Source: Trebouxia sp. TZW2008
Taxonomy: Eukaryota > Chlorophyta > Trebouxiophyceae > Trebouxiales > Trebouxiaceae
NCBI GenBank assembly: GCA_002118135.1
Contig: BDIU01000291.1
Coordinates: forward strand, 1 to 32,796
Length of the DNA: 32,796 nucleotides
Direction: 5' to 3'
Shown piece by piece: positions 10,901-21,388 of the stretch; position 1 is the stretch's first letter; the number at the start of each line of letters is the position of its first letter. The position numbers and the translations under genes were made by a program. Under the pieces are notes generated by a model. The model was not told the DNA's origin and made no database searches. It saw nothing but the letters and a program-made list of their open reading frames with translations.

Positions 10901-11660
10901 CATCCAATTTGCCGAGAGCTAAGAGCAGCTCACCCAATTAAAACAAAAAGGTTCATTGGCGAGTCTCACTATTAGCTGACTTCACTGCCAATACATCAAG
11001 AGGTGTGAGTAAAAAATTGAGTCTCAGGAGACAGCCACAATGCTGCTGCATGCCATCACCAGCAAGCCTCCATCGCTACGTTTTTGCCAGTGTCAACTTT
11101 GACTCTGCAACGTATTGAAGTCAAACACAGCTCTCTTCACACAACACGAATTCTTCAAATTTTGCAGGCTCCAGGCACAAGCAATTGCCTGTTGAGCTAC
11201 AAGCAGAGGCAGTTTACATGTTAGGGGGGGCGAGGGGTGGCACGCTGAAACAAAGTTAGCATAAGATGGCCGGTGTTTTCAACATACGCTGGCTCATAGC
11301 ATATTGAGGCTTGTTTGCAAAGAGTCCCCCTACAATACAGCAACGGGCCATTGATGCTGCCTGCCACCGAGCCTTGCCGTACATGCATCATGACCTCTGG
11401 CGTAATTGTATATGAGAATATTTGAGGCCCTGCAACTTTCTCGCCGACCAGCACTCTCTTCCCAGTCAATATGGCAAGAGATGTGAAGCCTTACAACCTC
11501 TGAGCAACAGGACATCATTGCTAGTCAGTGAGCACATTGTCAGCAAGCGCAGGCATGCTGGCACTTTAATGGCGTGTCTTCTAGTAGCAAGGATGTTTTG
11601 CTGCTTGCCATGCCAGGCAGAACTGTTCAACTTGACCTGCTTACCTGATGACCTAAGTGA
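7927..11660. other. 3.7 kb without a confident gene
   Basis: No family is recognisable in this stretch on either strand. A few plus-strand blocks look like exons by their borders. The clearest is 8900-8977, with acceptor TTGCCAG, donor ACAG|GTCAGT, phase 0 on both sides and 26 codons. Others are the open stretch 8053-8250 (QQLADDDVIVLRSAPLKHAG) and a block starting near 9597. They do not join into a credible protein by eye. The minus-strand frame at 11221-11469 is open for 82 codons but has no recognisable domain. If a gene is present, its exons are short and its protein poorly conserved. Confidence 0.4.
9136..9200 (-). pseudogene. tRNA-Leu-like fragment with intact B box
   Basis: The minus strand carries GGTTCGAATCC (plus 9141-9151), a perfect RNA polymerase III B box/T-loop. 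It is preceded by a long variable-arm-like segment (GGTCCTCTCCACG) and CTTAAGTTC, which resembles the anticodon loop and 3' anticodon stem of a class II tRNA-Leu(TAA). The 3' T-stem (CCGGT) does not pair with GTGGG, and no D-arm/A box is found at the expected distance. It is therefore a tRNA relic or the head of a tRNA-derived SINE, not a functional tRNA. Confidence 0.4.
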
Positions 11661-11672
11661 TCATTGATGGAG

Positions 11673-12578
11673 CATCACATACCAATACTTGCGCATGCGA
11701 GTGATGGCAGACTAGATGTCGTTGCCGATGGTGTTGCAATCACTCCCGATCGCGGGACTGCACTGGGTGATGCATTCATTGAGCTCGATGCCTTTGGAAC
11801 ATCTCTCCTTTTCCGATCAGAGTTGTGCATCTGGAAGATCTCGGGTATAGCACCTTACACCTGGAATGAAGTTTTCCACAAGGCACATATCGACATGCAG
11901 GTAAGCCAAGTATGCATGTTGAATGTCTTGCAGTAGTCTGTTGTTCTTCCTTGCAGCCAGATCATCATGTGCAGCCACAGCTTGAGAACTCACAGCGTTC
12001 ATGAAGTCATTTTGCATTGCTTAGCTGATCTGTCTGTTGTCGACAACATCACTCATCCACATGCATGGGCTAACAGAGATGCCCTGTCCATGCCCAAAAT
12101 ACCTCAAAAATATGCTATGCATCTGCATTGTCCCATAGTGCTTCTGTGTTCTATTGTGCATTTTGCATCATGGGACTCTGGGTCATGAATGTCGCACCAT
12201 CACAGATTGACTCAACTCTGTGTTTCTGCGGGTTTGCCAATTGTAGGCTGCGAGAAGGTTGACTACCATCTTTGTCTGCAGCTTGAGCTGCTGAAAGACC
12301 CTTCAGCCATGCATGGAGTGTTGGGACAGACTGTAACTGCTGCCAAGGGTGTTTGGCCAGAGGAGGACCTTGAATTCCATGGTGAGGGGGATGCAGATGA
12401 CTACAAAATTAGCCACCTGTTCTCCACAGATTTCAAGTTCAACATGTTTGGCAAGGGTGGGCTCGCCCCACTCTCATTGACCAGAGCTCGCATGCTGCTG
12501 GCAAGCCCAGTCAACAAGTCAGCTGCAACCTACCCAACCTTTGCCAGCATTTCTACCCACCCACATGCCCGTGTGTGA
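11673..12578 (+). CDS. Root-cap/LEA-related secreted protein, C-terminal half
   Basis: Exons visible on the plus strand are about 11673-11900 (donor CAG|GTAAGC), possibly 11957-11996, and 12247-12578 ending in TGA. The last exon encodes CEKVDYHLCLQLELL, then HGVLGQT, then ADDYKISHLFSTDFKFNMFG. The HGVLGQT signature and the following (D/S)-x-L-F-x-x-D-F/C pattern are typical of the C-terminal part of plant Root_cap/LEA-related proteins and their algal relatives. The first exon has DGRLDVVADGVAITPD and SLLFRSELCIWKIS, matching the beta-rich middle of that family. Function is unknown; such proteins are usually secreted. No signal peptide, Cys-rich N-terminus or GFDGRTFDF block was found upstream, so the gene looks like a C-terminal half. 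The start phase fits the end of the separate N-half at 25460-26298. TGTAA at 12839-12843 may be its poly(A) signal. Confidence 0.6.
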
Positions 12579-13864
12579 TGTGTATGTGCATCAGGTACCC
12601 TTGCATATGTATGTACAGTCTTGGACAGTACAGGTTTTCCAATGCATTGCTGGACCGCTGCAACGGTGCCGAGTGATGGTGAAACATGTGAAGTTGTAGA
12701 AGATGTCAGACACTGGAGTAGTCTGATGCTTGGTAGTGCTGTGGATCTAAGTCTTTGAGCTTACTTGATAGCGAAGTAGTGAACCTCCCTGACACTGAGA
12801 AGTGGTGAAGCTGCAATGGTCTTGCTTTGACGCAGCCTTGTAAATATTGATAGTTGACTTGAGTCAACGCCTTGAAGGCATTGCAACGTCGTGGCTCTGA
12901 TCTAACTTGCATCCAACAACTCATCTTGGTGTCAGCCTGTATTGCTGTTGGACTAGTAAGTTGGCTGGAGGTATGCATGGCTGGTCTATCAGACGGCATG
13001 AGAGTCACATGGCCAGATTGACTCAGTCATCTCCTACTTGACAGGCTGCATTTTGTGAGGTTGCTTGATGTTACGGTTCGATGGACCACAAGATATGCAC
13101 CATCTCTTTTTCCAAGGAAAACTGTCATGATGGCCAACATCTCTTGTGCCCATGTCATTGCACCCTCATGCATTCAATCAAATGAAGACAATCTTCACCA
13201 GGCATGGCTGAATTTCGAATGTTGGTGCAGATGTTTTTCAACTTGTTGCTCAAAGGGCTGAGATAAACTGGTCGCTGAAGGTCGCTGACCGAATTGTTTG
13301 CCAACTGACTGATTTTGTAGGATGAATGCATATTGCGCTGTTCCCAAAGTCTGTCCATCAATCCTTCTGGATCAAGAAATTCTTTGTTTTTGCCTGTATT
13401 GGACATTCTGTACAATTTGGACACGGTGATCAACACGATCCATAATTGACACTTTCCCCATGTCACACAGGGCTGAGATAGATGATTATACATTGCATGA
13501 ATTACAGCCTTAAGGCAAAGCATTCAGCACTGTGAAGCACGACAGCAGCATTAAATGTGAACAGCGTGAAAGGCACTGTGGTGCCAGTCCTGCAATTTTC
13601 AAACTAGCTACATATATGTATGTCAGCAAAATATGCTCAAATGTTCACAGTAAATGAGAAATGTCACTATCTCAACAGCAGTGGGGTTTCGCTCGACGAC
13701 CGCATCGTCTTGAACGTAATCACTAAGCTATGGCTGCCGTCGCAACTTCAGTTCTATAAGGTCGCTCACGTGATGCCCCTTGCGGATAATCATAGCCTCA
13801 CGTGGTGCCCCCTCAGTGTATATTCATGGGCTAGAAAGCATCTGCTACACAGGTCTAACATTCA
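12579..13864. other. Intergenic/unknown, about 1.3 kb
   Basis: After the probable 3' UTR of the root-cap-like gene (TTGTAAATA at 12838-12846) there are only short, low-information open frames on both strands. No family, RNA gene or repeat was recognised. The region ends at the 5' junction of LINE copy 2. Confidence 0.4.
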
Positions 13865-13871
13865 ATCAGTC

Positions 13872-13898
13872 CTGGTGCATCAATGATTGATGCACCAG
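13872..13898. repeat. Perfect 13-bp inverted repeat at LINE 5' junction
   Basis: CTGGTGCATCAAT (13872-13884) and ATTGATGCACCAG (13886-13898) are exact reverse complements around one base. The pairing continues imperfectly to about 13865 and 13905 (ACTGAT on both arms). The right arm is LINE coding sequence (IDAPEL). The left arm is therefore an inverted copy of the same LINE segment. Confidence 0.9.
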
Positions 13899-15178
13899 AA
13901 CTGATAGGCGAACTTGTACCACTGTTATTGTATGCTGATGACCTCATTCTGATGTCTACTAGCAAAGAAGAATTGCAGCAACAGTTTGATGCTCTGGCTG
14001 ACTTTTGCACAGGTCGGCAGCTAGAAGTCAACCTCAGCAAGACCAAAGTTGTGGTGTTTGAAGCCAGACGCTCTGAATGTGCTCAATTTGCCTTCCAAGG
14101 CAAAGTGATGGGACGTGTTGAGGGGTACAGATATCTGGGCTTTGTGTTTCACGCAAGCCGCAACATGGCATATGGAACAGAATTTTTGGTTGCTGCAACA
14201 AAGAAGGCTATGCATGCCATGCGCTGGCGCTGTATCTTCTTGGGTTTATCTGACCCCCAATCCATATGCAAATTATTTGACATGCTGGTTCTGCCCATTT
14301 TGAGCTATGCCTGTGAAGTCTGGGCTGTTGATTCCAAAGCAGTTGAAAATGCTGAGAAGTTACACAGACATTTTCTGAAGCAGTTGTCGGGAATTAGGGA
14401 CAGCACTAGCAGCATGCATATGATTGTCCTTGCAGAACTCGGTCGTTATCCTGTAGGGTTGCATTTTTGGCAACAGATATTGCGTTTTCACAATCGTACT
14501 GTTCACATGCCTGACAGTCGCCTTGTCAAGCTTGCTCTCTTGGATGACTTCATTGATTTTACAGGCAGTTTGCCACACATAGAAGATTTGACAAACAACT
14601 GGAGGTCAGGTGTTTGTCGCTTTGCAGACAGCCACCCAGGTCAGGCAGCCATTGTACGCAGTTTGGACATTGCCAGAACTGTTGACTGGGAACTTGAAAG
14701 GTACATATCTGAGTATCACACTAATGTAGGACACAGCAGCTTGATGGTGTATAGAGTATTGAAAGCAGAGTATCAAAGTGCTGAGTAGTTTGGGCATGTC
14801 TTTTGGTACTTGAATAGAAGATTGTTGTCTAGATTGAGGTGTCAGTGCTTTGGATTACCAGTAGACATTGGGCATTTTGAGTAGATCAGTAAGAATTGTA
14901 GGGTGTGCCAAGTCTGTCATGCTCAAGTAGTAGAAGATGAACAGCAATTTTGTTTTGAGTGTCCTGCATACAGCCACATTTGGGTCAGGCACATGTCTTT
15001 GCTTCAGCATGAATCAGCAACAGCCTTATTGAATAGTAGTCATCAAAGCCTTCTTGGTAGATATATTAGGAAATGCTTTTCTGATAGGAAGTTTATTATG
15101 CGCAAACCGGTCATCAATGCCTCTCACTGTTCTAGAGCATGGGCACAGCATGCTTGGCTGTCACATGCTGTAGACTAA
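13886..15178 (+). pseudogene. LINE ORF2 C-terminal part (RT motif C to zinc-knuckle), with stops
   Basis: One plus-strand frame runs from the RT fragment containing LLLYADDLI (YADD codons 13931-13942) through VNLSKTKVVVFEA, MHAMRWRCIFLGLSDP and VLPILSYACEVWAVD to a C-terminal Cys/His region. TAG stops interrupt it at 14786-14788 and again at about 14881-14884. In the zinc-knuckle the His present in copy 1 (EDLHHVFFNC) is replaced by Gln (EDEQQFCFEC), so the metal site is broken as well. The long uninterrupted first 301 codons suggest a younger insertion than copy 1. Confidence 0.9.
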
Positions 15179-15542
15179 CACTGTACTGCTTTTATTGACA
15201 ATGTCTGTATGACCCTTTGCTGGGTCCCTATGACAATAATATATATATTGATTGATTGATTGACAGCGATCACGTGTGGAAGTTTTGGATGTGTTCCCTG
15301 GGCATTGCAACGGTTCTTTGATCTTCCCGTCGAGTTGGCGTAACAGCTTTTCTGACCCCAGGCGCTAGGTCAAGTTGCTCCAGGCATCTGGGATGATTCC
15401 TGCATGACCACGACCATTTCACTTGTCATCAGCACTTCCGCTTGGTAGGTGATGAATCGTTCGTCACAATTCAACAAGCCAGAATTTATGCATCAAGCTC
15501 GTAACTGCCATGCTTTTGCCTTTGTGAACGGAGACCTGCGCT

Positions 15543-15561
15543 GCATGTGCACTGCACATGC
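15543..15561. repeat. Perfect 9-bp inverted repeat
   Basis: GCATGTGCA and TGCACATGC flank a single C, forming a perfect 19-nt palindrome. No gene context explains it. It may be a binding site for a dimeric factor or chance in a TGCATG-rich genome. Confidence 0.7.
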
Positions 15562-15729
15562 TCGAAGGGACGTTTTGGCAAAATTTGACTCTTTGGGCCA
15601 TGTTCAGCCTTGATTGATCATAGCGCTTCCACGGCAAGCAATATCATGTCTTGTTCAGAAAGCAAGTGTCCCTTTGCAAATTGCAAATAAACCGACACGT
15701 GTGCGCATGCCCAGCCACACAAATCGCCT

Positions 15730-15930
15730 GTGTTTACACTCTCAATAGTGTGCCGAGCTGACCATGTGGCCCATATGGGTGAGGCTGATGCATCAGCGAA
15801 TGCATTGTTGACATGGTATGCCAGCTTTCATGCTTGTCGTCTTTCGTGTCACTGGTGCTTGACTAAGAAAAAGCATCACTTGGACTTGTTTGACCTCTTT
15901 GGCAACAAAACTCAAGATGGCAGACCACAG
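15730..15930 (+). CDS. Candidate exon, product unknown
   Basis: An open stretch ends at a phase-0 donor (CCACAG|GTGCGG). The last part (LTKKKHHLDLFDLFGNKT, then QDGRPQ) has the composition of a real soluble protein, with charged and aliphatic residues alternating. No start, acceptor or family could be fixed. It may be the first visible exon of a plus-strand gene extending towards 19.8 kb. Confidence 0.25.
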
Positions 15931-17061
15931 GTGCGGCCATGTCATTAGTCATTCGATCGCAACGTCAAAGGTCAGCAACAAAGTCTGTGCACCACAAATC
16001 ATGTCATTGCTTGATGTAACGAAATGTTGAAAATCAGTCATTTCATGCTGTATATTAGGGAGCCAATTATCCTATCCTGCCCAGGCTGCTAGCTAAGGAG
16101 GGCAGCTCAAGCGCTGATCAGAGTGCTGCTCACAACATCTGACTGACTATGCAACTCGCAGTTCCCAATGATTTTGGGGCATGCAGGTGCAAGAGCAATA
16201 CACCAACATGGCTTTACTGCTTCCTCAGCAACAAGTTACACACTCCCAGAAGGCCAGAAGGTCAGATTTTCCTGAAGTTCAGTCACAGACTTGCTCTGAT
16301 GGGACAACTGGCATGACCACAGCTGACAATGATGTGGCTAGCCAGAAGCCTTCGGAAGCTGCATGCCTGAAACAGGAAATGTGTATACACAGAGTACTGG
16401 CTCATTGCTAGTACGGACACAGCCAAGCTTGAGCATAGGTCGCAAGATGTAATTTGACATCGTGCCAGCCTGCATGCATATCCAATGAGCTTGCCGCAGC
16501 GCTATCTGCTTGGCAAGACACTAAAAGCAATGACTAACCAGGCAGTACCTCAAGGACATGCTGAGTCACATCCTTACAGGGTATTGGATAGCCACACAGG
16601 TACTTCCCCCGGGCCAAGATCACAAAGTTCCTGTTGTTCATCAAGTCACTAAGGTGAGAGTGTAAAGGTGTGCATCGCACAGCCAACCTGCCATCACTAG
16701 GAGAAGACACTGTAACAATTCAAAAGTTTTCACTGAGGACACGCCTCACTTTGAAAGTCACTCCTCATACAGGCTGCTATAACAGTAGGGCACTAGTGTT
16801 TTCTAGGCTGGTCAACTCACCACTTTTAATCACCAGCATTGTGCACAAGCTTAGCATCAATCGAAACACTGTGCTTCTTGGAACAGCCCGTTTTGCGCTG
16901 CCGAGCAGCAGGAGTGTTCACAGCAGCATTTGAGGCATTGCTGACTCAGCACTGGTCTCATCTAGCCTTGTGTTCAGTGTTCAGGACCAATGCCTTTCCA
17001 TTGCACAAGGAATTCAAGCTCACACTTTGTGTTCACTGCTGCCAGAACTGTTTATGCGAAA
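15931..17061. other. Probable intronic/unknown sequence
   Basis: Only short blocks look exonic. The best is a 54-nt block ending at CTAAG|GTGAGA near 16651, preceded by CCACACAG. No family, RNA gene or repeat was recognised. It is treated as intron of the uncertain 15.7-19.8 kb gene or as intergenic DNA. Confidence 0.3.
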
Positions 17062-17067
17062 CAACAG

Positions 17068-17142
17068 TTGCTAGAATTCATGTTGTTCCTCACTGCCAAG
17101 CACAGACAGCACGAGGAGGTCAGACTGTTGCTGTCCATCCAG
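17068..17142 (+). CDS. Candidate exon, helix-rich, product unknown
   Basis: This is 75 nt between acceptor AACAACAG and donor ATCCAG|GTAATG, phase 0 on both sides. It encodes LLEFMLFLTAKHRQHEEV followed by RLLLSIQ. The pattern of hydrophobic and charged residues is that of an amphipathic helix. It may belong with the exon at 17962-18134, but no family is recognised. Confidence 0.3.
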
Positions 17143-17961
17143 GTAATGTTGCAAAAGTGGCACATGAAATACAGGATGTGTTCTCATCATGAAAGCAGGC
17201 AGCAGCACTTTGTACGCAAACTTGCCAACATGTCTGATCACTTAAAGCACCAAGCAACTTGTCAAGCAGCGTTGCCTTGTCACTGAGGGTTCAAGATCAA
17301 CCTCATGGCTACACAAGCAACTTAGCGCCTCTAATGATGAAATGTGCAGCGCATTGTCATTTGCAACTAGAGCGCTGCTGCTGGCATACCTTGAGCAGAT
17401 GCAATAAGGTGGTCGACATGGCAGTACTTTGATTGTGGTGCAAGGCCAAACATATGCCTTTCAATCTGGTGGTTTGGAGTTGACGCATTGGAGGCAGACT
17501 GTTTAAATTGCAGAAACCCAGTTGCACGCCGAGGGACTGCAGCAAAACAGATTGAACAAGGCCCATTTCTTCAATGCGCTACAAATGCCATCTTCCTGAT
17601 GTCAACAGCAACACCAGCTATCATGCAAGGCAGCGCCTCATTCTCTTGTCTTATCTTTGCATCTCCTTAGCAAACGACACATCTGCATGGCAAGCATGCG
17701 TACCAAAAGTGCCAAGTCTGATATCGTCAACGTCAGGTAAGCAGCACTCTAAAATTGGCAGAGTGGGCACAGGACTTTGACACTTCACCAAAGGAATGGC
17801 ATGAATGGAAGACATGCAGGTGCACCTTTCTTATTGAGGCCTCTTCTTCGCACGTTCTTGTCTGCTTTGGGTCATAGCATTCATTTGTGAGATGTGAAGA
17901 CTTGGCAGTGGCATCTTTCTCTGCATATTGGCATTTATGTCCTCACACATCAGCGTTTCAG

Positions 17962-18134
17962 TATGATGCACCAGAACTGCAATTGTCTGTCATCCTGCTG
18001 ACAGATAATGCTTTGATCGATGAAGTTCCTCCTTTGGCATATGACAGGCGCATGGATCAACCTCAAGGGATCCTTGAATTCAGTGCTAGGTACCAGGGGT
18101 TCAGTCTGAGGAACCTGGCAAACATGCACAAACA
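17962..18134 (+). CDS. Candidate exon of an unrecognised plus-strand gene
   Basis: An acceptor (GCGTTTCAG) and a strong donor (AACA|GTAAGC) bound 173 nt, phase 0 in and phase 2 out. The exon encodes QLSVILLTDNALIDEVPPLA, then an Arg/Asp-rich turn, then ILEFSARYQGFSLRNLANM. The strand-loop-helix character and clean borders make this the most convincing coding block between 15.3 and 19.8 kb. I do not recognise the family. Flanking exons could not be joined with confidence. Confidence 0.4.
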
Positions 18135-18139
18135 GTAAG

Positions 18140-19580
18140 CCTAACACGCCCACACACATTCATTCTGAGGATTGCCAAAGTCCGACACAAGTAAGTATGT
18201 GAACAGTATGACACAGAAGTCATGGACAAATAATTGGGCGCCATGCTGGATCAGCCAATTTGTTTGTCACATTAGCAAGGTGGCACTTCAGTCACAGAGC
18301 CAAGACATCTGAGCATGCATGCACCCCTTTTGTTCAGCTGAGCACCAGACCAGGCATCACCCTCTACTGAAGGAGGTGCCGTTTTTGCAAACAACAGGCC
18401 TTGACACGCTTGGCTCTGAAATAATTGCATGCAAGCAAGAGCACCAGCTACACCATTAGGCGTCATGACCGTGCTGTGAGAGGTGGGCTCTGAGATGCAG
18501 CCCAGACATGGCATGCTGCAAAGAAGACAACAGACGTCTATGTAGTTAGGCGGCATAATGGGAGCTTCTGTGAGCAGAAGCAGCCCAAGATGCAACCTGC
18601 TATGCACTGGGCTCGTTGTCGCAGAGGACATGATTCCACCCTGTGGAAGAGAGTGGCATAAGCTATGCAACATCAGTGTGCTATCCGACAGTCTGCACTT
18701 CTGCTTAGATACAGTGATCAAACAAGTGCAAGTCTGCCTACAGCAACAAGGACCTCTCTTCCAGAAGCTTTGCTTCTTTTGTGGGAATTTGTACATATGT
18801 GTCTCTCTGCGCTATCTGGCTCAGGGATTTAAAGCACACACAGTTGCTAAGTGAGGCCACATCAATCATCTCCTTGATTGTTTGAAGCGTGTTTCAAGCA
18901 TCATATGCAGGCAACAATTGTCATCATGATTTTGTGAAGTTTTGGCTTTGAATGAGCTGACCTCTGATGTACCTCTTGGAGTGCAGCCCTTTGCATCATG
19001 CTGTCCCACAGGCCTCAGAGGCAAACACGTCACATGGCACATTGACTCTCCTAATGTGACCAGGGAGAGTCACAAATGAGTGCCTGCCGGGTATCGCCGA
19101 CAGCCAAGGATGCCCTTGCATTGCAGCTCACCAAACGTGGTGCAGTGACTGACTGCAAAGACTGTGTGGCACGTGGCCACTCCTCAACTCTATGACGACT
19201 GCACATGTCTTGCCTTTGGCAAAAATGCTACATTAGAGCTGCAGTCTTATGGCCTAAAGTGAAACACATGAGCCTTCTTCATCTTATCTGAACTTCAAGC
19301 TGGTCTGTTTTTGCTGCAGCAAGCCTGCCTCAGTTATTGGTGTTCTAACTTTTGTCAATTCACAAGCAAGACACGTCTTGGCATGCTGCTAGTCAGTGCA
19401 ACGGTTGAGCTGATGACACTCTCAGTGACTCAACTGCTGTTGCCATCTGAGGCGCTTGCTGCAGCATAGTGCAAAAGCCTGGCCATTTCCCATCAAGCAT
19501 TGGTGTCATCACCTGGTGTTGCTGCCATAGTGAGATCAGCCAGCGTGCCAATCACAGTTGCAAATGACAGGCTTGAGTAC
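18140..19580. other. Unknown, about 1.4 kb
   Basis: No recognisable coding block is present on either strand. Open frames here are short and lack family signatures. It probably represents introns of the uncertain plus-strand gene or intergenic DNA. Confidence 0.3.
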
Positions 19581-19591
19581 TGTCATGAGCA

Positions 19592-19819
19592 GTGGTGCGT
19601 CAGGCAATGCTGGGCTTAGACTCTGGTCACAACGAGCTTGCACCATTGTCAGTACTGACCTCTTCAATCTCACTGCGCTATGCAAGACACATAAAAGCAG
19701 CTCTGATCATCACAACAAAAGTCAGAAATGACACAATTGAAAAGCACAGAGATCATCTGAAGGTGCTTCATAACGCAGACTCAAAAGACAACCTGCTTTG
19801 TCAACATGTGTGGCCATAA
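19592..19819 (+). CDS. Candidate terminal exon, product unknown
   Basis: This open stretch reads SISLRYARHIKAALIITTK, then a charged helix-like segment with EKHRDHLKVLHNADSKDN, and stops with TAA at 19817-19819. Its end faces the convergent SGNH gene that stops at 19976. The exact acceptor is uncertain and no family is recognised. It may be the last exon of the gene that contains 17962-18134. Confidence 0.3.
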   Translation: MVRQAMLGLDSGHNELAPLSVLTSSISLRYARHIKAALIITTKVRNDTIEKHRDHLKVLHNADSKDNLLCQHVWP

Positions 19820-19975
19820 AATGCCCCGCAATCTAGGGCTCAATATCCAGTTTTCGCTACAATCAGAGTTCGAGGTACAGAAAACATTACTGTATATGCA
19901 TGAATGCTAGCTACTAGGCAAATCTATTGAGTATGGCTGGTGTTGTGAACTAAATGCATGGCAGATGACCACTAC

Positions 19976-21388
19976 TCAGTACAACCGTATATCTGAAAGC
20001 CTACTGTGCCGTCGGCTGCGATGCTCTTTGATGATATTCAGGTATGTGTTGACAGCGTCCATCCCGACCCACCATGCAGCATGCACTCCATCTCGAAGAT
20101 TTGTTGACTGGTTGTTCATTATTGACAGGCGAGAATACAGGTCTACAAAGTACAGCTTGTAGCGGTCTGCTACATATCCACAAGCTTGCGTCAGCTGGGC
20201 ATAATGTGCTTGATAGCCCAGCCCACTATACAGAAGCCGGGAGTTGCTGAGCTGGACAGACTCAGGCGGCACAGGGCTTCTGATACTTATGGCAGTGCCG
20301 CTTTTGACCTCAGCCTGCAAACACTTGTGTCCACAACTCAGCCAAAGCCACTCACTCACAGTGTTGAAGCTTGGCATGTGAGCTGCCAAGCAGGCTACAT
20401 CAATGACAGCACTGACATATTGTTATTGCAAATATGCACTTGCTGTTTGCTGTGTTTGAAATGGAAATGAAGATTGAATCTGCATGTGTACCTGAACTCC
20501 CTCAACAATCCGTGACATGTTTGCAATCCAACTGGCCACATATGACTCTGTCAGCATTTCAGGCAGGTTTTCCTGTACTCCTTCCAAGTCAATGTTCTGA
20601 TATCTGCCCATATCCCACAAGGCTGATGAAAGGATGACCAGGTCTGGCGCGCCATAGACTTGGGTAAAATGCCTCACAGCCTACAAGTCAAATACAAGAA
20701 ATTCTAGCGCTGTCTTGCTGAACTGCAAAAAGTGGATGCAAGCGTTAGCTTTTCATGTAGTCTGTCGGTAACTCACCTTCACTGCCCGTTCATCTGCAAG
20801 ACCATGCAGGTTGTGTTCAAGCGGTCCTTCAAGATGGATGCTGAAGGCTGCTTCTTTCGCATAAATGAAGGTGGGCATGACGCATGTCATGCAGTCGTGG
20901 AATTGTGGGCCACGATCTTTGTGGAAATTGCAGGAAGGTAGGTCTGGAGGGGCAAAACCAACCACAGGAAGCCCAGCCAGGCCACATATATCAACTCCAA
21001 AATATCGGTCCACACTGTCTCCTACTACAAGAATTTTGTTGACTGGCCCGACGTCGGTTACGGCTGGAGTGCCAGCTGCTGCTTTGAAATCCCAAGCTTT
21101 GCGCAAAGATGTGAAGACCTCCGAAGGCCATTCGCAGTTCGCGTCAGGTTGGGCGCAGGCTGTCTCTGCTAAGGGTCCAAGCTCGTTGGTCAAGTTGCAG
21201 TGAGGGTCAAAGCTGTTCCAAGTCCATGCATTGTGATCGGAGCCAATAGCTTTCCAGTTGCCGGGGACACGGCCTGGATCGCAGACTGCTCGTCGAGCTG
21301 CCGCAACGTTGTCTGCGAATGTGAGCGCTGTTGAGACCAAGAACAGAACGGCTATGCAGGACCGATAACCAAGTCTTGTGGGCTGCAT
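19976..21388 (-). CDS. SGNH/GDSL-hydrolase-like secreted or membrane-anchored protein
   Basis: Three exons on the minus strand (21388-20777, 20680-20492, 20314-19976) give 379 residues ending in TGA. Both introns are GT-AG and phase 0. Residues 10-25 form a hydrophobic signal peptide or anchor (IAVLFLVSTALTF), followed by a Cys-rich segment. The SGNH signature is visible: VVGDSVDRYFG with the nucleophile Ser125, a central LVILSSALWDMGR block, and RDGVHAAWW with the Asp342/His345 pair. Proteins with this fold hydrolyse or transfer acyl esters, often O-acetyl groups on polysaccharides. The substrate here is unknown and a secretory-pathway location is inferred. In-frame Met codons upstream (to 21604) would put the hydrophobic segment internally, so Met 21388 is preferred. 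The gene is intact. Confidence 0.78.

Larger units (their letters stand above)
13865..15263 (+). mobile_element. 5'-truncated LINE, copy 2
   Basis: This is a plus-strand LINE of the same family as copy 1, beginning inside the RT just before motif C and running to the 3' end. The tail is four ATTG units (15247-15263) after a short AT repeat. The 3' UTR is shorter than in copy 1 but shares the TATGACCC...GGGTCCC-type end, so it may belong to a related subfamily. The 5' edge is palindromic (see the inverted repeat at 13872-13898), which suggests an inverted start of the kind left by twin priming. No clear target-site duplication was found. Confidence 0.9.

Noticed and set aside
11221..11469. 82-codon minus-strand open frame
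   Set aside because: It starts without ATG, contains no recognisable domain, lies between other features and has no convincing splice partners.
14786..14884. Reassigned TAG codon (Gln), as in some ulvophyte algae
   Set aside because: TAG interrupts LINE copy 2 twice where coding would otherwise continue, but the intact host genes (UER1, SGNH at 19976-21388) encode Gln only with CAA/CAG and have no in-frame TAG/TAA. The stops are better explained as decay of a dead LINE.
15247..15263. ATTG repeat as an independent microsatellite
   Set aside because: The same tetranucleotide tail ends all three LINE copies, so it is the retrotransposition tail.
13886..17979. 16-nt identity TGATGCACCAGAACTG between LINE copy 2 and the candidate exon at 17962
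   Set aside because: The match does not extend on either side, and one such match in a 33-kb window is not very improbable. There is no sign of a LINE fragment at 17.9 kb.
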